Source: Labyrinthula sp. Ha (taxonomy: Eukaryota > Sar > Bigyra > Labyrinthulida > Labyrinthulaceae). Taken from it: a DNA stretch of 64,000 nt. The notes under the pieces are model-generated. The model saw only the letters and a program-made list of their open reading frames with translations, did no database searches and was not told the origin of the DNA. Shown in pieces: positions 11,435-22,536 of the stretch. The stretch's first letter is position 1, and the number at the start of each line of letters is the position of its first letter. The translations under genes were made by a program, and so were the position numbers. The DNA lies in NCBI GenBank assembly GCA_015227615.1, contig JAALGZ010000012.1, forward strand, positions 930,001-994,000, given 5' to 3'.

Positions 11435-13297
11435 CTATGATGACCATGAACATAGATCCACCCCAAGAACTCCTTGTAGTATCGCATTGTGGGGTTTATA
11501 ATAGTCTCTAAGTTTTTGATGAAATGACTCACTTGCTTCTGTTTTATATGATCTTGCATTCTTTCTCTCCCAGTTAAACTTCTTTTTCGATTCAGGCACC
11601 TCCAGAAATTTAAAAGCATCTTCCAGGCTGCTTTGATTAAGAGTTTCCAGCAACATGACATGGAAATTTTCTCGCGGAAAAATAGAAAACCATAACATCA
11701 ACTGCAAAGCATATAATCCCCGACCCAAGTAACTATGGTTCCCATTAGTAAATTGAGCACTCTCATCACAATACTCTTTATCAAAAGCAGATACAACGTC
11801 AGAGTTATTCAGATCAAATTCATCCAGAAAGCTTAACCTCGCGAGATCAGCTTCAAACACTGTTTCTAGAGACTCTCCAGATGCTAAACCCCTTCGTTTC
11901 TTTTGTTCAGGACTGCAGTTCCTGTCTTGAATCATATAAAATTGCGAAAAAAACCGCTTCACGGGATCTCGCAAAATAACTATAAACTTTACATTTGGCC
12001 CGCAAGTTGTTAGGATTCTTTCAGCAACCTTAGATCCCCCAATTAGATAACTCGGAGTAGCTTCCAAGTCCAGCACAACCTCATTTGTCTTCCAAGGGTA
12101 AAATACAAGATTATACCTGTAGTTCATCTTGCTGCTCTCACTGGTTTTATATTGATCGAAAACAAAAGTTTGCTTCCTATACTTCGTTTCGGAGCTTTTT
12201 GTTTGTTCATTTGTAAGTTGCAAAGAAGATAAGTGGTCCCATTTCCAGTCAAAGAAGTGGGGTTCCTTTCCCCGTGAATTTTGTATAGATGAATGCTGGG
12301 TTAAAAGATCAAACAATGAAGTTGTACCACATTTCATTACCCCTAATATCATCCCTCTTCTAGCAGGAACAGAAGGGATCACCTTTTGAAGAGCATCGAC
12401 TCGCTCAATATCACTAGCTAAATAAGGAAACACCTTATAAGCAAGCATAGAAAGGATATCTTCATTTGAAGAGAAATTGATTCTGAGAACTTCTAGAAAT
12501 ATATCTGTGCGAATTTCACCAGTGAAAAACCTTTTCAGAGCTTTATGAACTTCTATTCGATTTGACGCAAAAGTGTGTAAGATCTTAGTAAATGTTTTGA
12601 GTGCAAGTGAGCGTTCAAAGGCAGGTGTTTCTACTTTCTTTAATTCCAGAGCTTCCAAAGGGGATGTTTTTCCTCCCCGCGGAATATATATTCTTCGTCT
12701 TGTTTGCTCAACAATTTGCCCTGGCGCTAGTTTCACAATATCATTTTCTTCCACAGGTTCTTCAACGTAGTCAAATATAAGGTGTATTCTATCCTGATCC
12801 CAATTATTTTCCACAGCATGTTTAGCTCTATTGTTTAACTCTATCAAATGACCTTGAATAAAACTGCATCTTTTCATTTCTCCTTCTGTTAAACCTGACT
12901 TGAAGACAACCTCAGCCTTCTCATTACCATTTTGACTGCTTGTTACAAGTGGAACATGCATCCTATGAGATTTTGTACTCCAAAGACCTGTATCGTGATG
13001 AACTGGGATACTTACACCACAAGGCAGCTTTGCTAAGAGACATCTGATAATTTGAGTTCTCTTCAGATTCAAAGCAGAGAAGATTTCCTCTAGCGCCACA
13101 CGAAATTCAGAAAGCCAAGGAAGATGATAAACACGTTCCATCAAATCATCGCAAAAAATGAAAGCAATTTGCTGAACCCCAAGATCATCATGAAAAGGGC
13201 GAAAGAATCTAACGTTTGTTTCCTGTCCTTCTCTTGTCCAAATAGAAGGATTACTAGCTTCAAGCTGCTTTCTAAGTTCTGAAGTTCTAAAATTCAT
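11435..13297 (-). CDS. Asp/Asn beta-hydroxylase-like domain fused to sulfotransferase
   Basis: One uninterrupted 620-residue frame. Residues about 90-178 look like the 2-oxoglutarate/Fe(II) oxygenase fold of the aspartyl/asparaginyl hydroxylase family: HHDTG (100-104), SHRMHVP (110-116), then NNRAKHAVEN (155-164) and DRIHLIFDY (169-177), giving the metal His residues and a 2-oxoglutarate-binding Arg. Residues 312-615 are a PAPS-dependent sulfotransferase with the 5'-phosphosulfate loop GVMKCGTTSLFDLL (319-332), the 3'-phosphate motif LRDPVKRFFSQF (442-453) and the downstream acidic and aromatic blocks usual for carbohydrate-type enzymes. A helical linker (about 220-310) joins the halves. There is no obvious signal peptide or membrane anchor, which is odd for a Golgi-type sulfotransferase. 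Substrate is unknown. It is divergent from the next gene across 210 bp. Confidence 0.85.
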   Translation of the reverse strand: MNFRTSELRKQLEASNPSIWTREGQETNVRFFRPFHDDLGVQQIAFIFCDDLMERVYHLPWLSEFRVALEEIFSALNLKRTQIIRCLLAKLPCGVSIPVHHDTGLWSTKSHRMHVPLVTSSQNGNEKAEVVFKSGLTEGEMKRCSFIQGHLIELNNRAKHAVENNWDQDRIHLIFDYVEEPVEENDIVKLAPGQIVEQTRRRIYIPRGGKTSPLEALELKKVETPAFERSLALKTFTKILHTFASNRIEVHKALKRFFTGEIRTDIFLEVLRINFSSNEDILSMLAYKVFPYLASDIERVDALQKVIPSVPARRGMILGVMKCGTTSLFDLLTQHSSIQNSRGKEPHFFDWKWDHLSSLQLTNEQTKSSETKYRKQTFVFDQYKTSESSKMNYRYNLVFYPWKTNEVVLDLEATPSYLIGGSKVAERILTTCGPNVKFIVILRDPVKRFFSQFYMIQDRNCSPEQKKRRGLASGESLETVFEADLARLSFLDEFDLNNSDVVSAFDKEYCDESAQFTNGNHSYLGRGLYALQLMLWFSIFPRENFHVMLLETLNQSSLEDAFKFLEVPESKKKFNWERKNARSYKTEASESFHQKLRDYYKPHNAILQGVLGVDLCSWSS

Positions 13298-13507
13298 TTA
13301 AAGAAAAAATATACTCTATTTGACCAAGATCTAAAAACGTAGGACCAAATTTACTTCTTCTTTTAGCTTCAACTTCGCATGTTGGAAGTGTTTTCTCGTT
13401 CAACAATATTCGTTTCACCAAAACCATTGTTCCTATTTATCACGACGGCGCATTACTGTAGATGTTGAACAAAGAAAACGTTCTTTCATAAGAGATTAAG
13501 AGTCATT
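13298..13507. promoter_or_regulatory. divergent intergenic promoter region
   Basis: Only 210 bp separate the start codons of the minus-strand hydroxylase-sulfotransferase and the plus-strand membrane protein, so both promoters must lie here or overlap the genes. I see no clear TATA box or repeated site. Confidence 0.5.
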
Positions 13508-14407
13508 ATGGTTGAAACAAGATCCATGTTAAAGAGAAACAAAGCAAAGAAGAAAAATCCTCTAAGTACACCTTTTAAACGAAACTTATTAAAAAAATCG
13601 AAGAAGAATACTTTAAAGAAGAGAACAGCCAAGACTAAGTTAGTGACACAGAGGTCAAAGCTACAACCGAGTACCAACAGTAAAAAAGAACACCCGCTTT
13701 CAAGAAAATCAAATACAATATATTATCTACGGATTTTTTTAATTATTGTTCTTTTGGTTGTTCTCGCACAATCCTTTTTAAATTCTGAAAAGGTAGTATC
13801 AACTTCAAACCTTGCTGCGCTTAATAGATATAAGTCAGTTATTGAAAGAATAGAAGATAAAAGGTTTGAACCAGTTCGTTTGGAGAAAGAGGAAATAAGT
13901 TTTCTTAATTATTTTTTTATTCAAATGGAATCCTTCATGATTGATCTCACTTTTGATTGGACTCAAGTAACTGATGATTTTATGAAACCTGAACTGCACC
14001 CAGTGACTATTAGCATTGGAACGACTGACTTAGAAAAAGCATCTGAAATGCTTTTTGAGATATTAAATTACTCTGTCATAAGTTCTTTGACAGTATACGA
14101 CTGTTCGGTTGCTGATTGGAGTTCGTTCATATCAGGTCTTGCAGAAAGCATGAAGCGTGAACCTTTGAGAATATATCTCCTCTTAGCAGTGGAAGAATGC
14201 TCCGATTTGATGTCTCTTAAAGTTTATATAGGAAACGACAACAAATACGCATACAAAAATAAAGGTTTTGTGTTTCTCTCTGCGATTGATTTAACGGCTA
14301 TGTCCTGTGGGGTAGGAATGATGGAGAAGCACGAGACTGATACGTTGAAATGGGCTAACAATTTTATTGGTCGAATAACCCGGCGAACTCAATTATGCTT
14401 CACTTGA
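13508..14407 (+). CDS. single-pass membrane protein with Lys-rich N-terminus
   Basis: A 299-residue uninterrupted frame from an ATG. Residues 1-68 are extremely basic (many Lys/Arg, few acidic), 71-92 form one hydrophobic span (YYLRIFLIIVLLVVLAQSF core), and about 200 residues follow. By the positive-inside rule the basic tail faces the cytosol or nucleoplasm and the C-terminal domain the lumen. The C-terminal part alternates beta-like and helical stretches (about 155-280) and ends with a Trp-containing helix, an Arg pair and a cysteine close to the C-terminus. This layout recalls LAP1/LULL1 torsin activators of the nuclear envelope, but the resemblance is weak and is my inference. The next gene starts 62 bp downstream on the same strand. 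Confidence 0.8.
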   Translation: MVETRSMLKRNKAKKKNPLSTPFKRNLLKKSKKNTLKKRTAKTKLVTQRSKLQPSTNSKKEHPLSRKSNTIYYLRIFLIIVLLVVLAQSFLNSEKVVSTSNLAALNRYKSVIERIEDKRFEPVRLEKEEISFLNYFFIQMESFMIDLTFDWTQVTDDFMKPELHPVTISIGTTDLEKASEMLFEILNYSVISSLTVYDCSVADWSSFISGLAESMKREPLRIYLLLAVEECSDLMSLKVYIGNDNKYAYKNKGFVFLSAIDLTAMSCGVGMMEKHETDTLKWANNFIGRITRRTQLCFT

Positions 14408-14469
14408 TTGGTTAAGCTTCCGCAAGAATTAAAATAGAACAAGAGAGTTGCAAAGAATAGTAAGAATAG

Positions 14470-15831
14470 ATGAACCAGTCCAATGAACTTGGCTATCAGG
14501 TTGCACAATCTCTTAGTCTATCGCTTCCAAGCTGTTTTGTATCTCTCTCAAGGAATAAAAGAAAGCGGTATCGACAAACAACACTAGAAGATCCTGAAGG
14601 TGCTTGGCTGCGAAATCCAGGTGGCGCTTCTAACTTCTTCGTGTTAGAGACAAAGGTGCTACCCGCCTTTCAGGCACAGAGTTTGGATCCATCAATCTTT
14701 GCACTCGTTTCTTCCTTGGAGTTTGAAGTAAAAGTTGCGCTATGTGTAGACGATGAAGCTGGGAGTGAATTGGGGAGTTTCCCGAGTGATGAAAAGAAGA
14801 GGTTGATTTCGATACTTGGAAACAACAACAGAAAGATTTTGGCTAAAGCATATAGTCCCTTAACTCTGAACATAAAGATCCACGAAGTCTTGTCGAAAGC
14901 GTTTAACAACAATAAGTTTTTCCTCAAGGTCTCAGCAGGTTTGGAAGAAACATCTGAAAATAAAGAAAAGCTGGAGGAGTTGAAGCAACGCCTGGGAAAA
15001 ACAGATCTTGTTGTAAAGGTAAAACCTTCAATCACCAAAAAGGTTTTCATCATGACTAAGGTGAATACGGGAAGAAAAGGTGTTACTGTAAGTATTCACA
15101 ACAAAATTTTGGCACTAGAGAAGGATTGCATTGATTTATTTCAAGATCTATCAGAGGAGAATGGAAAAGATATTCAAGTTGATGAGCTTTTTGAGCTTCA
15201 GCAGAAACTGGTTAAAGTTTCTTCCCTTTTGTCCCATCAAATTGAACGGTATAAGAGTTTGTCTCAAACAAAAGTTCAAGAGGTCAAAGTTACAAAACCA
15301 AATGGAAACGAGGATGGAATGTCCAATTATATATTTAAACTACTTTCGGCTAATGGAGTAGATGTCACATCGGAAGATTACATCCGTTTCTATTGCTTGA
15401 ATACAAAGCTTCCTGTTCTTTACATTCTTATAACAGAGTTCTTTCAGTTTTACAAGTTTACCAAATATGATTATATATTTTTTCAAAAGATGTATACAAG
15501 TTGTGAGAACACTATAAATAATAATTTTCTACGAATCACGTCAGGGGAAAAGTGTTTAACGCTTGCTCATTTGGAAAATTTGAGAAATAAATTGTCTCAT
15601 ATTAATAGTGTGAAGAATGGAAATTTCGAGTTTAAAGCAGTTGGGATTTGGACGAGGCAAAATCTCTTAGCAGCGTTGAAATATTTATCGCATGAAGAGG
15701 TGTCTGTAAATGAAGAGCCTAAAGTGTTTGCAAGCGACTTTGTAGTTTTCTATCCCTTGCTTAGTTATACCAACATTGGAATTGAAAAACTCGTAGACCT
15801 ACTCTGCAAACATTTTGAATCTACAAAATAG
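14470..15831 (+). CDS. unrecognised 453-residue protein
   Basis: A long uninterrupted frame from an ATG, far longer than chance allows, with codon use like its neighbours. I recognise no domain. The N-terminus has a basic patch (NKRKRYRQ, about 29-36) that could act as a nuclear signal. The middle (about 165-275) is charged and predicted helical, with heptad-like Leu/Val spacing suggesting a coiled coil, and the C-terminal third is mixed and globular-looking with aromatic runs such as FFQFYKFTKYDYIFF (316-330). No signal peptide or membrane span is evident. The closeness to the upstream gene (62 bp) is compatible with shared control but proves nothing in a eukaryote. Confidence 0.75.
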   Translation: MNQSNELGYQVAQSLSLSLPSCFVSLSRNKRKRYRQTTLEDPEGAWLRNPGGASNFFVLETKVLPAFQAQSLDPSIFALVSSLEFEVKVALCVDDEAGSELGSFPSDEKKRLISILGNNNRKILAKAYSPLTLNIKIHEVLSKAFNNNKFFLKVSAGLEETSENKEKLEELKQRLGKTDLVVKVKPSITKKVFIMTKVNTGRKGVTVSIHNKILALEKDCIDLFQDLSEENGKDIQVDELFELQQKLVKVSSLLSHQIERYKSLSQTKVQEVKVTKPNGNEDGMSNYIFKLLSANGVDVTSEDYIRFYCLNTKLPVLYILITEFFQFYKFTKYDYIFFQKMYTSCENTINNNFLRITSGEKCLTLAHLENLRNKLSHINSVKNGNFEFKAVGIWTRQNLLAALKYLSHEEVSVNEEPKVFASDFVVFYPLLSYTNIGIEKLVDLLCKHFESTK

Positions 15832-15994
15832 CTGCGCATTGTTGTTTGTTTTTGTTTCATATAATATCGTTGCAGTTGTGATAAGAGGTTTCTTACGTCT
15901 TGTATGTCTTTCATTGCCAATGGTTTGTTTTCTTTAGTTTATACTTAATAGTCGAAACAACAGATGATTATCAACCCAAAAAATCTAAATATTA

Positions 15995-16165
15995 ATCCAC
16001 CAAAAATGTGTTTCCTTTAATTTGATTTCTCTTGGAGAATTTCCTTTATCTCTTTCCAACATCAATACTCGACAGTTGGAAAAGTTCACTTCCAATAGGA
16101 ACGCGCAGCTTCTTCATCTGAATTCTGAGGTGGAACTTGTCAAGCCAGCAGAAAAAAAACAGGAT
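15995..16165 (+). pseudogene. coding-like relic, coiled-coil-like
   Basis: A 57-codon open block just downstream of the 453-residue gene. It reads as a Leu-, Asn- and Glu-rich helix (core RQLEKFTSNRNAQLLHLNSE) with heptad-like spacing. More coding-like sequence follows in other frames to about 16380. It has no ATG of its own in a sensible place. It may be a decayed gene, possibly a bZIP-like or coiled-coil protein, or an exon of a gene split by short introns. Chance is not excluded. Confidence 0.25.
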
Positions 16166-19100
16166 TAATTGACCAAACAAGTTGCTTGTTGATGTACCAC
16201 CATGCCTTTAAAGTCAAACCCAAAGTTAAAATTTCTGTTTCTCAAATGTTTCTTCTTCAGAATTGCGATAGCAATACTAGATTTGGCTAAGGGACATGGT
16301 GTAGAATTCATGGGTTGTTAACTGATGAAACTGGGCAGTCGTCAAGTATTGTACAATTAATGAAATCCACCTTAATCTAATAATGCTAAAAGTTTGAAAA
16401 AAAACCTGCTACAAGTCTAGAATATTAACCTTGCCTTCCAGTAGCCAATGTACAAAGTCTTGAAAATTTCATTACACTCTAGCATAGGCCTAATGAAGTT
16501 AATGTTGAGCTATGGTTCAAGGTTTCTCGGCAAAAAATGAATTCGCTAAGACCTTTAGTCTTTCAACTTTGAATAAAACTTTCAACATTTTTTAAAAGTG
16601 CACGCGGTATGCTAGAGCCAATATCGAAGTTTATATTGTGCATTAGATTGGCACAAAGAAAAAATCCGCGGTTACTAAGGCTTAGGTTCAAGTAAGATGA
16701 GCCATCACCAAAGGACTAAGGGCACATGTTCGATTTAAACCGAGATGTTATGCTTCTGATGATGGTATGCATACCTATAATATATTTCTTAGCAAACCAT
16801 GATGGTGACCATTTCTTATTACATATCAAGTATAGGGCTCGTAAGAGATGAGTTAGTATCTACTTAGTTTGACCATAATGAGTTCTATAAGAATTGACCT
16901 TTAAGTTTTCTTGGTATGATCTTTCCAGCTTACTATGTGATTAATTTTTATTAAGAAATATTGATCTAGGTTCCGGACTTTTTCTAAACCTAACTGAATC
17001 ATAAAAATTTTAATTCATAATAACATGAGAATACTAATCTTAGTGAAAGAACGTATTAAATTTTTAGTCACCGAATATAGCAGCAGTTGTCGAGAGATGA
17101 AGAGGTAGCTATAGCTATGTACTGACATAGAGATTGTTAAATGGTGAATGAGGTCAGATTGATCGAACTACCGAAGACTACTACTGAGTTGCGGCCATTT
17201 ATGCAGAAAGAGCATTCTGCGTTATTCCAGTGACTACAACGGCTATTCTACTCTCTTTTTTTGCAGATTTTGCCTTCAGGAATGCTGTTAGTGGCCTCTA
17301 CAAATTGCTATTATCTGAAATGAAATCATATCGGATTAGCTCTTCTATACTTACACAAAGGCTGAGTTCTTAGCTGTTTCTCTTCTCACCTACTGCTTCA
17401 CGGAATCATTACCTCAATTATTTTCTTCGAAATGATCGTGAACAAAATTATAAAATCAATTAGTCTTTATGTTAATCCTCGTAATTAATAAATTCCATGG
17501 GTTTTATTCTTGAGCAACCATTACTGGCTTTAGCTTATTCAACATTTATAAATAAGGCTCTATAGCCTTCCACGCACCGGATCAAAATTATTGTTTTTAT
17601 ATCTGATGGTATCCTTTTAAGTTGGACCGTATGATACGCTAAAGTTGGGGGGGTTAGTGAAACTGTGCCATAGGTCCTATTTTATGTACTTTTCCATCTG
17701 ATGAACAAATAACAACTAAGATCATGATCAGCTTTTTCAATCTTCGTGACTTAACTTATTGATGAAATTAAATAATAATCTGTAGTCAGTAAGAATTCAG
17801 AGCTTTTTGATGCATAATAGGTAATTATCCTTAGATAAAGCATCCATATGGCTTGACATATGAAGGGGACAGGAACTGGGATCTCAACCTGATCTAGAGA
17901 AACATAAGTGGCCGAATGTAAAATTCAAACATGTAACTAGAGAATAAAACACATATTTTGCTCAGCAGTTAACATAAAATATATAAAGGTCATATGGGGT
18001 GAATGGCGCACTTTGCTAGAGTTATATTGAAAAGAAGGATTGAATCAATTTGAATTCAAACTTACAAGACTAGTATGTAGTTGTTAAAAGCGAACAAGTG
18101 TAACCGTTCAGAGATGTTCTAGTAGGCAAGGTTTATTACAATTATTATTATCCTACTAAAAAACAAGAATAAATTTGTTTTCAGTTTCACCTACCAAAAA
18201 CTCTGAATTGTAAAAACGGAAAGCTATTGACATAACATATGTCCGATAGTATTATTAATATATCAGTACCAATATCCATTTGCTCGTTAAGAGAGATCAA
18301 TATAACTGTGCACAAAGAATTCCCAACTCTTAGAAAGTATTCTTATATGAATCTGTGAAACTAATGATAGCTTCCGTTCCCTAGTGCTTTAGAACCACTC
18401 AAAACCTCCAGTTAACTTAATTAAACCTTTCAGTGTAATAACGTTTGTATCTCATTTCAAAGTTTGATGCACGTATACTACTATGCTTGTATTTGTTTAG
18501 GTCGGGCAGTTTCACAATATTGTGTTTTTGGCAAGTTAATCCCAGATTGTATTTTAGGCAACGGGTTAAGTATCTACATGACAACAAAAACTTTTAATCA
18601 CACATGGATAGAAAAACCTTTTGGTCGAATAGCAAACAATTATCGTCATTATAATATTACCTATTTCTCCTAGCAAAGCTCATTAGAGAGACAACATGGC
18701 CAAAACTCAGAGTAGAGGTTATAAGTTTGATCTAAGCTGTGTTAGAAGGAATTCTTCAAACTGTAGAGAACTATAAATTCTAATAAGATATTCAGTTGTT
18801 CATAGGGAGATACAGGACATCTCATTGCTGAGTAAAGAGTCCCGTGGACTAAAAAACGATCCAAATAATTCGTTCAGTATCTATTGCAAATATTAATTTA
18901 TATAGCAGTGAAAAAAAATTGCCACAAGAGTCTTAAGTGATCTTATTGAGATAAATTTTAAAAATTCGTCCAGGAAACAATTCTTTAGCAATTTACAAAA
19001 TATATGGATTAATAAAGTCATAGTTTAAAGAATCGTAATGGAGTTTCGTTCTTTTTTATATGAAAGCGCTTTCTATGACAAACTTATTGCTAGAAAAATC

Positions 19101-21252
19101 TAATCTCTTTTGATCATGTACTGAGAGTTAGTATAATATGTTGCAAGTTGTGTTTTGTATTTATCGCAACGTATTGGTTAGACTCTTAGGCTATTCTTTG
19201 AATCAGTCAATGTAAATAAATGTTGTAAAAGGTTCTCACTAAGTTTATTAAATTAAATAGAAATAAATAAGATTAAAAAGCCCCGCCGAGGAATTGCGCG
19301 AGAGATTTATTTCACAATAAAATCTCCAGCTGAAAATATACCAAGATAAGTAGCTAAAGATTGACTTAAACTTAAGCATAATTTTCAACTTATTTTTTCT
19401 TAACTAAGAGCTAGTAGTAGAAAATACATTGGAGCAATGAAATGTTTTCTCTCAGATAGAAGCGGAGTCAAAGCAATGTTTCTTAGACGCTGTAGATAAT
19501 AGGTATAAAATTTGTCAAGATAGTGCAAAGGTCTAACTGTGGTATGCTATAGGGATATTATGTGCTTTGGCCATAGTAGTATACCTCGAAAACAATGGCT
19601 CTGATAATGAGAGACTAACTTTTGAAGCAATGAAATAATACAGGCATCAAACTAGGAAGATATCCGATGCTGCGAATACTTATAGAGAAACAAAGAACCC
19701 CTAATAGTCCCAGAAAATAATTTCTAGTTCAATTTTACACTTTTACGGCTACTAGCATTACATTAGAGGTAGGGAAAGGTAGAGTCAGTTGTGACTATAT
19801 AAACTTATATCTCTAGTTTATGCATACCTACATTTACTGGTCAAAAAATACCGTCTACTTTGAACGCGTGATGCCATATACCCGCAGATAAATGGTTGCA
19901 AAAGATATTGGCCTGAATTTTCAGGGTAATTTATAAGTAGAGAAGTTGTTTTACTTTCTCCTGTCTGAACTATCTTCCTGAATATCAATAGGTTTGAAAA
20001 ATTGTTTCTCTAAAATTTGATTAGCTGTGTTTGCAATAAGATGTGGAATAGATTTATCAGTGAGTAAATAATATTTCAGAAAAAATATCAATTTAATTTA
20101 ACCCAATGAAATGCTTTTTGTCTCAAGGGCTCTTACTAATTCTACTGGTTCCAACTCTTTAATACCTTTCTGACAATTTTATATATTTTTCATTGCTTTT
20201 ATTACTGGACACAGCTCTGGAGAAAAGGTCGATTATTCAATCTTTTGAAATCAATTATTTATGAATATGAACAACAGTTTGTTACTAAGTTAATTTGCTG
20301 GCCATACCACTATCTTGATCTTTTCTACGTACTTTTTAAATCTAAGTTTATTATAACAAGCAAAAAATACTGAATAGAAACAAATGTGAAATAATAAAAA
20401 TTTATCATTAATATACCTGTATTGAAAAGTTTTGATAGTACATATTGGAAACGGATCAGATGATACCTGTGCCATACTTCCATATTAGTGCAAGGTATAT
20501 CTTCCTTTCGAATGGATATCCATTTTCTGACTTTCAATTGAGACCATGATGGCGTACATATTCTATAGATCTTGCATTACAACCTAATCTTCAGATTTCC
20601 CAAACTTTTTTATAATAGTGAAAAAGTAAGCAATACAAAATAAGGACTATTTGCCGCTTTAAAGAACAGACTTACCTAGCAATGATAAGCTTAGACAAAC
20701 CACTCAATTAAAGTTTGTCGTGAAATTGAGTGAAACATTTTCTTCTTGAGTGTTAAATTAGAAATTATGCAGAAAGTATTAAAAAATTATAATATATATT
20801 TGCTGTGACATTGCTTGTCTACTACCTTCTCCTGTCCACAAGAACAACCAATGTGCAGCACAATTATTACATCAATTGTTTCTTCCATTCCCATTATATT
20901 TTTTCCTTTTGTACGGTTCTGTGAATTGTCAAACTGGTGGTACGTGCTTGATGCGCAGATTTCCTTTGGGTAATAAGCACCTCAGAGAATAGAGAATACT
21001 TAAAAGATATCATTACATATATTAGTGGCTCCTACACAATTTCTCCATTTAACGACTTGTTTATTATATCCATAAACAGTAAAAAGATAAAAATAAAGGA
21101 ACGCTGAATTGCTTAATCTCAAGGGTTGGTATCTAGTTCTTCGCCGATGAGTAGATACTTCTTGAGTGATTAAGTACATTCCATATATTTGTGTATTATC
21201 ACTACCATAACGCAATTTTATTACTCAGTGAGTTTTTTTTATATAATATTCA

Positions 21253-21363
21253 TTGAACCCACTTTATTTCACTATTCTCGAAGCCAGAAAACTTAGTAGG
21301 TTCAACATGTTCAAGGCGCTCATCAAGAACACGGCCACATTCTACGTAAAAGTAATACAATGA
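21253..21363 (-). pseudogene. isolated coding-like fragment
   Basis: A 37-codon minus-strand block whose codons mostly begin with G or A, as in real genes (core VECGRVLDERLEHVEPTKF), with locally raised G+C. It has no start codon and ends at a stop. It is not recognised, and is probably a relic or a stray exon. The opposite strand over the same bases also starts with an ATG and GC-ending codons, which is likely a mirror of this pattern. Confidence 0.25.
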
Positions 21364-21519
21364 TCATTATAGAATCATAAAGAAGAAGCAAAATAGCAAA
21401 CAGCTTATAAAAAGTATTTTAGAGAATAAGATTAGCTCAAGTTCATGCGGCTTTCTTAGTATGAATTTCCTTTTTCAGTATTTAGGTTTAACATTCATCC
21501 ATTTTCTAGGTAAGAAAGC

Positions 21520-21714
21520 ATGAGTGATGGAAGATTCCAGCGAAATGAAAGTAGTTACCAGCCTCTCAAAAAAGATGATCAAAAAGTTTCTAAAGACACC
21601 ATATGTCTTGTTACAAAATCTTACAAGGTATTCAGTCTTGTTATAATGCATGCTCCCAAAGTCGTAGCTAATTTAATCCAACTGGCTGGACAAGTTGCTC
21701 TCGGTTTTCAATAG
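21520..21714 (+). CDS. possible small tail-anchored protein
   Basis: A 64-codon frame from an ATG with an orderly composition: a hydrophilic, charged first half and a hydrophobic second half (about residues 38-63) that could anchor it in a membrane. It lies in otherwise empty DNA and has no recognisable family. Frames of this length are frequent by chance here, so this is only a candidate. Confidence 0.25.
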   Translation: MSDGRFQRNESSYQPLKKDDQKVSKDTICLVTKSYKVFSLVIMHAPKVVANLIQLAGQVALGFQ

Positions 21715-22536
21715 AAAGAATAATAAATCTCAGTCTTATGGCACTTCTTATTATTCTCTAGTTTACACGTCTATAATATATTTCACTCTTAACTCATGAA
21801 AAACTAATCTTACATATCTCTTATCAAGTTTGTACCTCTTTTTAAATCTGGAGGGCTTTATACAATTTATTACGCTTTCCACAGATTCCCATTATCAATA
21901 TAATTTCAGTAATCAGTATTTAACAAATCATAAGAAAAATGAGTATAGATCATTGGAACAGTAGAAAGTCCCGTATTCCAACTTTCTGCGAACAATCAGG
22001 ATAAAATTGAATATTATGAAAAAAAGTGTAAAAAAGAACAAGGATATGGATCAAGAAGATACAGTAGAATCTATTTATATAGTTAACAAAACAAAAAACA
22101 AATATTAACACAAAAACTATTCGCTTTTCGGGTAACACTGTGTTTGCACTTGTGTAAAACAAGACCAACTTCAACCGGGCGCACGAGGAACAGTTTAATT
22201 TATAACTGTGTAAAAACACGGTTTGTGTTGACAGATAGCAGATATACTTTTTTACTATCAGAAATGGAATCAAGTTAAAGATTACCGAGGATGTTACTAG
22301 TTCCTCTCTCTTTGTAAGATCTAGTAGAATATTTGTAGATTACGTCTAAAAAGTAGAGTGTTGAGATTAAAATCTCAGTGATTATATAAATAAAAGCGTC
22401 CCACACAAAACACATGAAATTTTTAGTTTACACACCTCTATTATGCTTAATAGTCCTATTTCTAATCTTTTTTTTTAATGAATATAGTTAAATACAAATT
22501 TCCCAATTCCCAATTTAGCTCAAAATCTCGCAATTA

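Larger units (their letters stand above)
15832..22536. other. gene-poor AT-rich stretch
   Basis: No intact recognisable gene. Two short segments with coding-like codon structure are listed separately (15995-16165 on plus, 21253-21363 on minus), as is a 64-codon frame at 21520-21714. The remainder shows nothing I can support. Confidence 0.5.
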
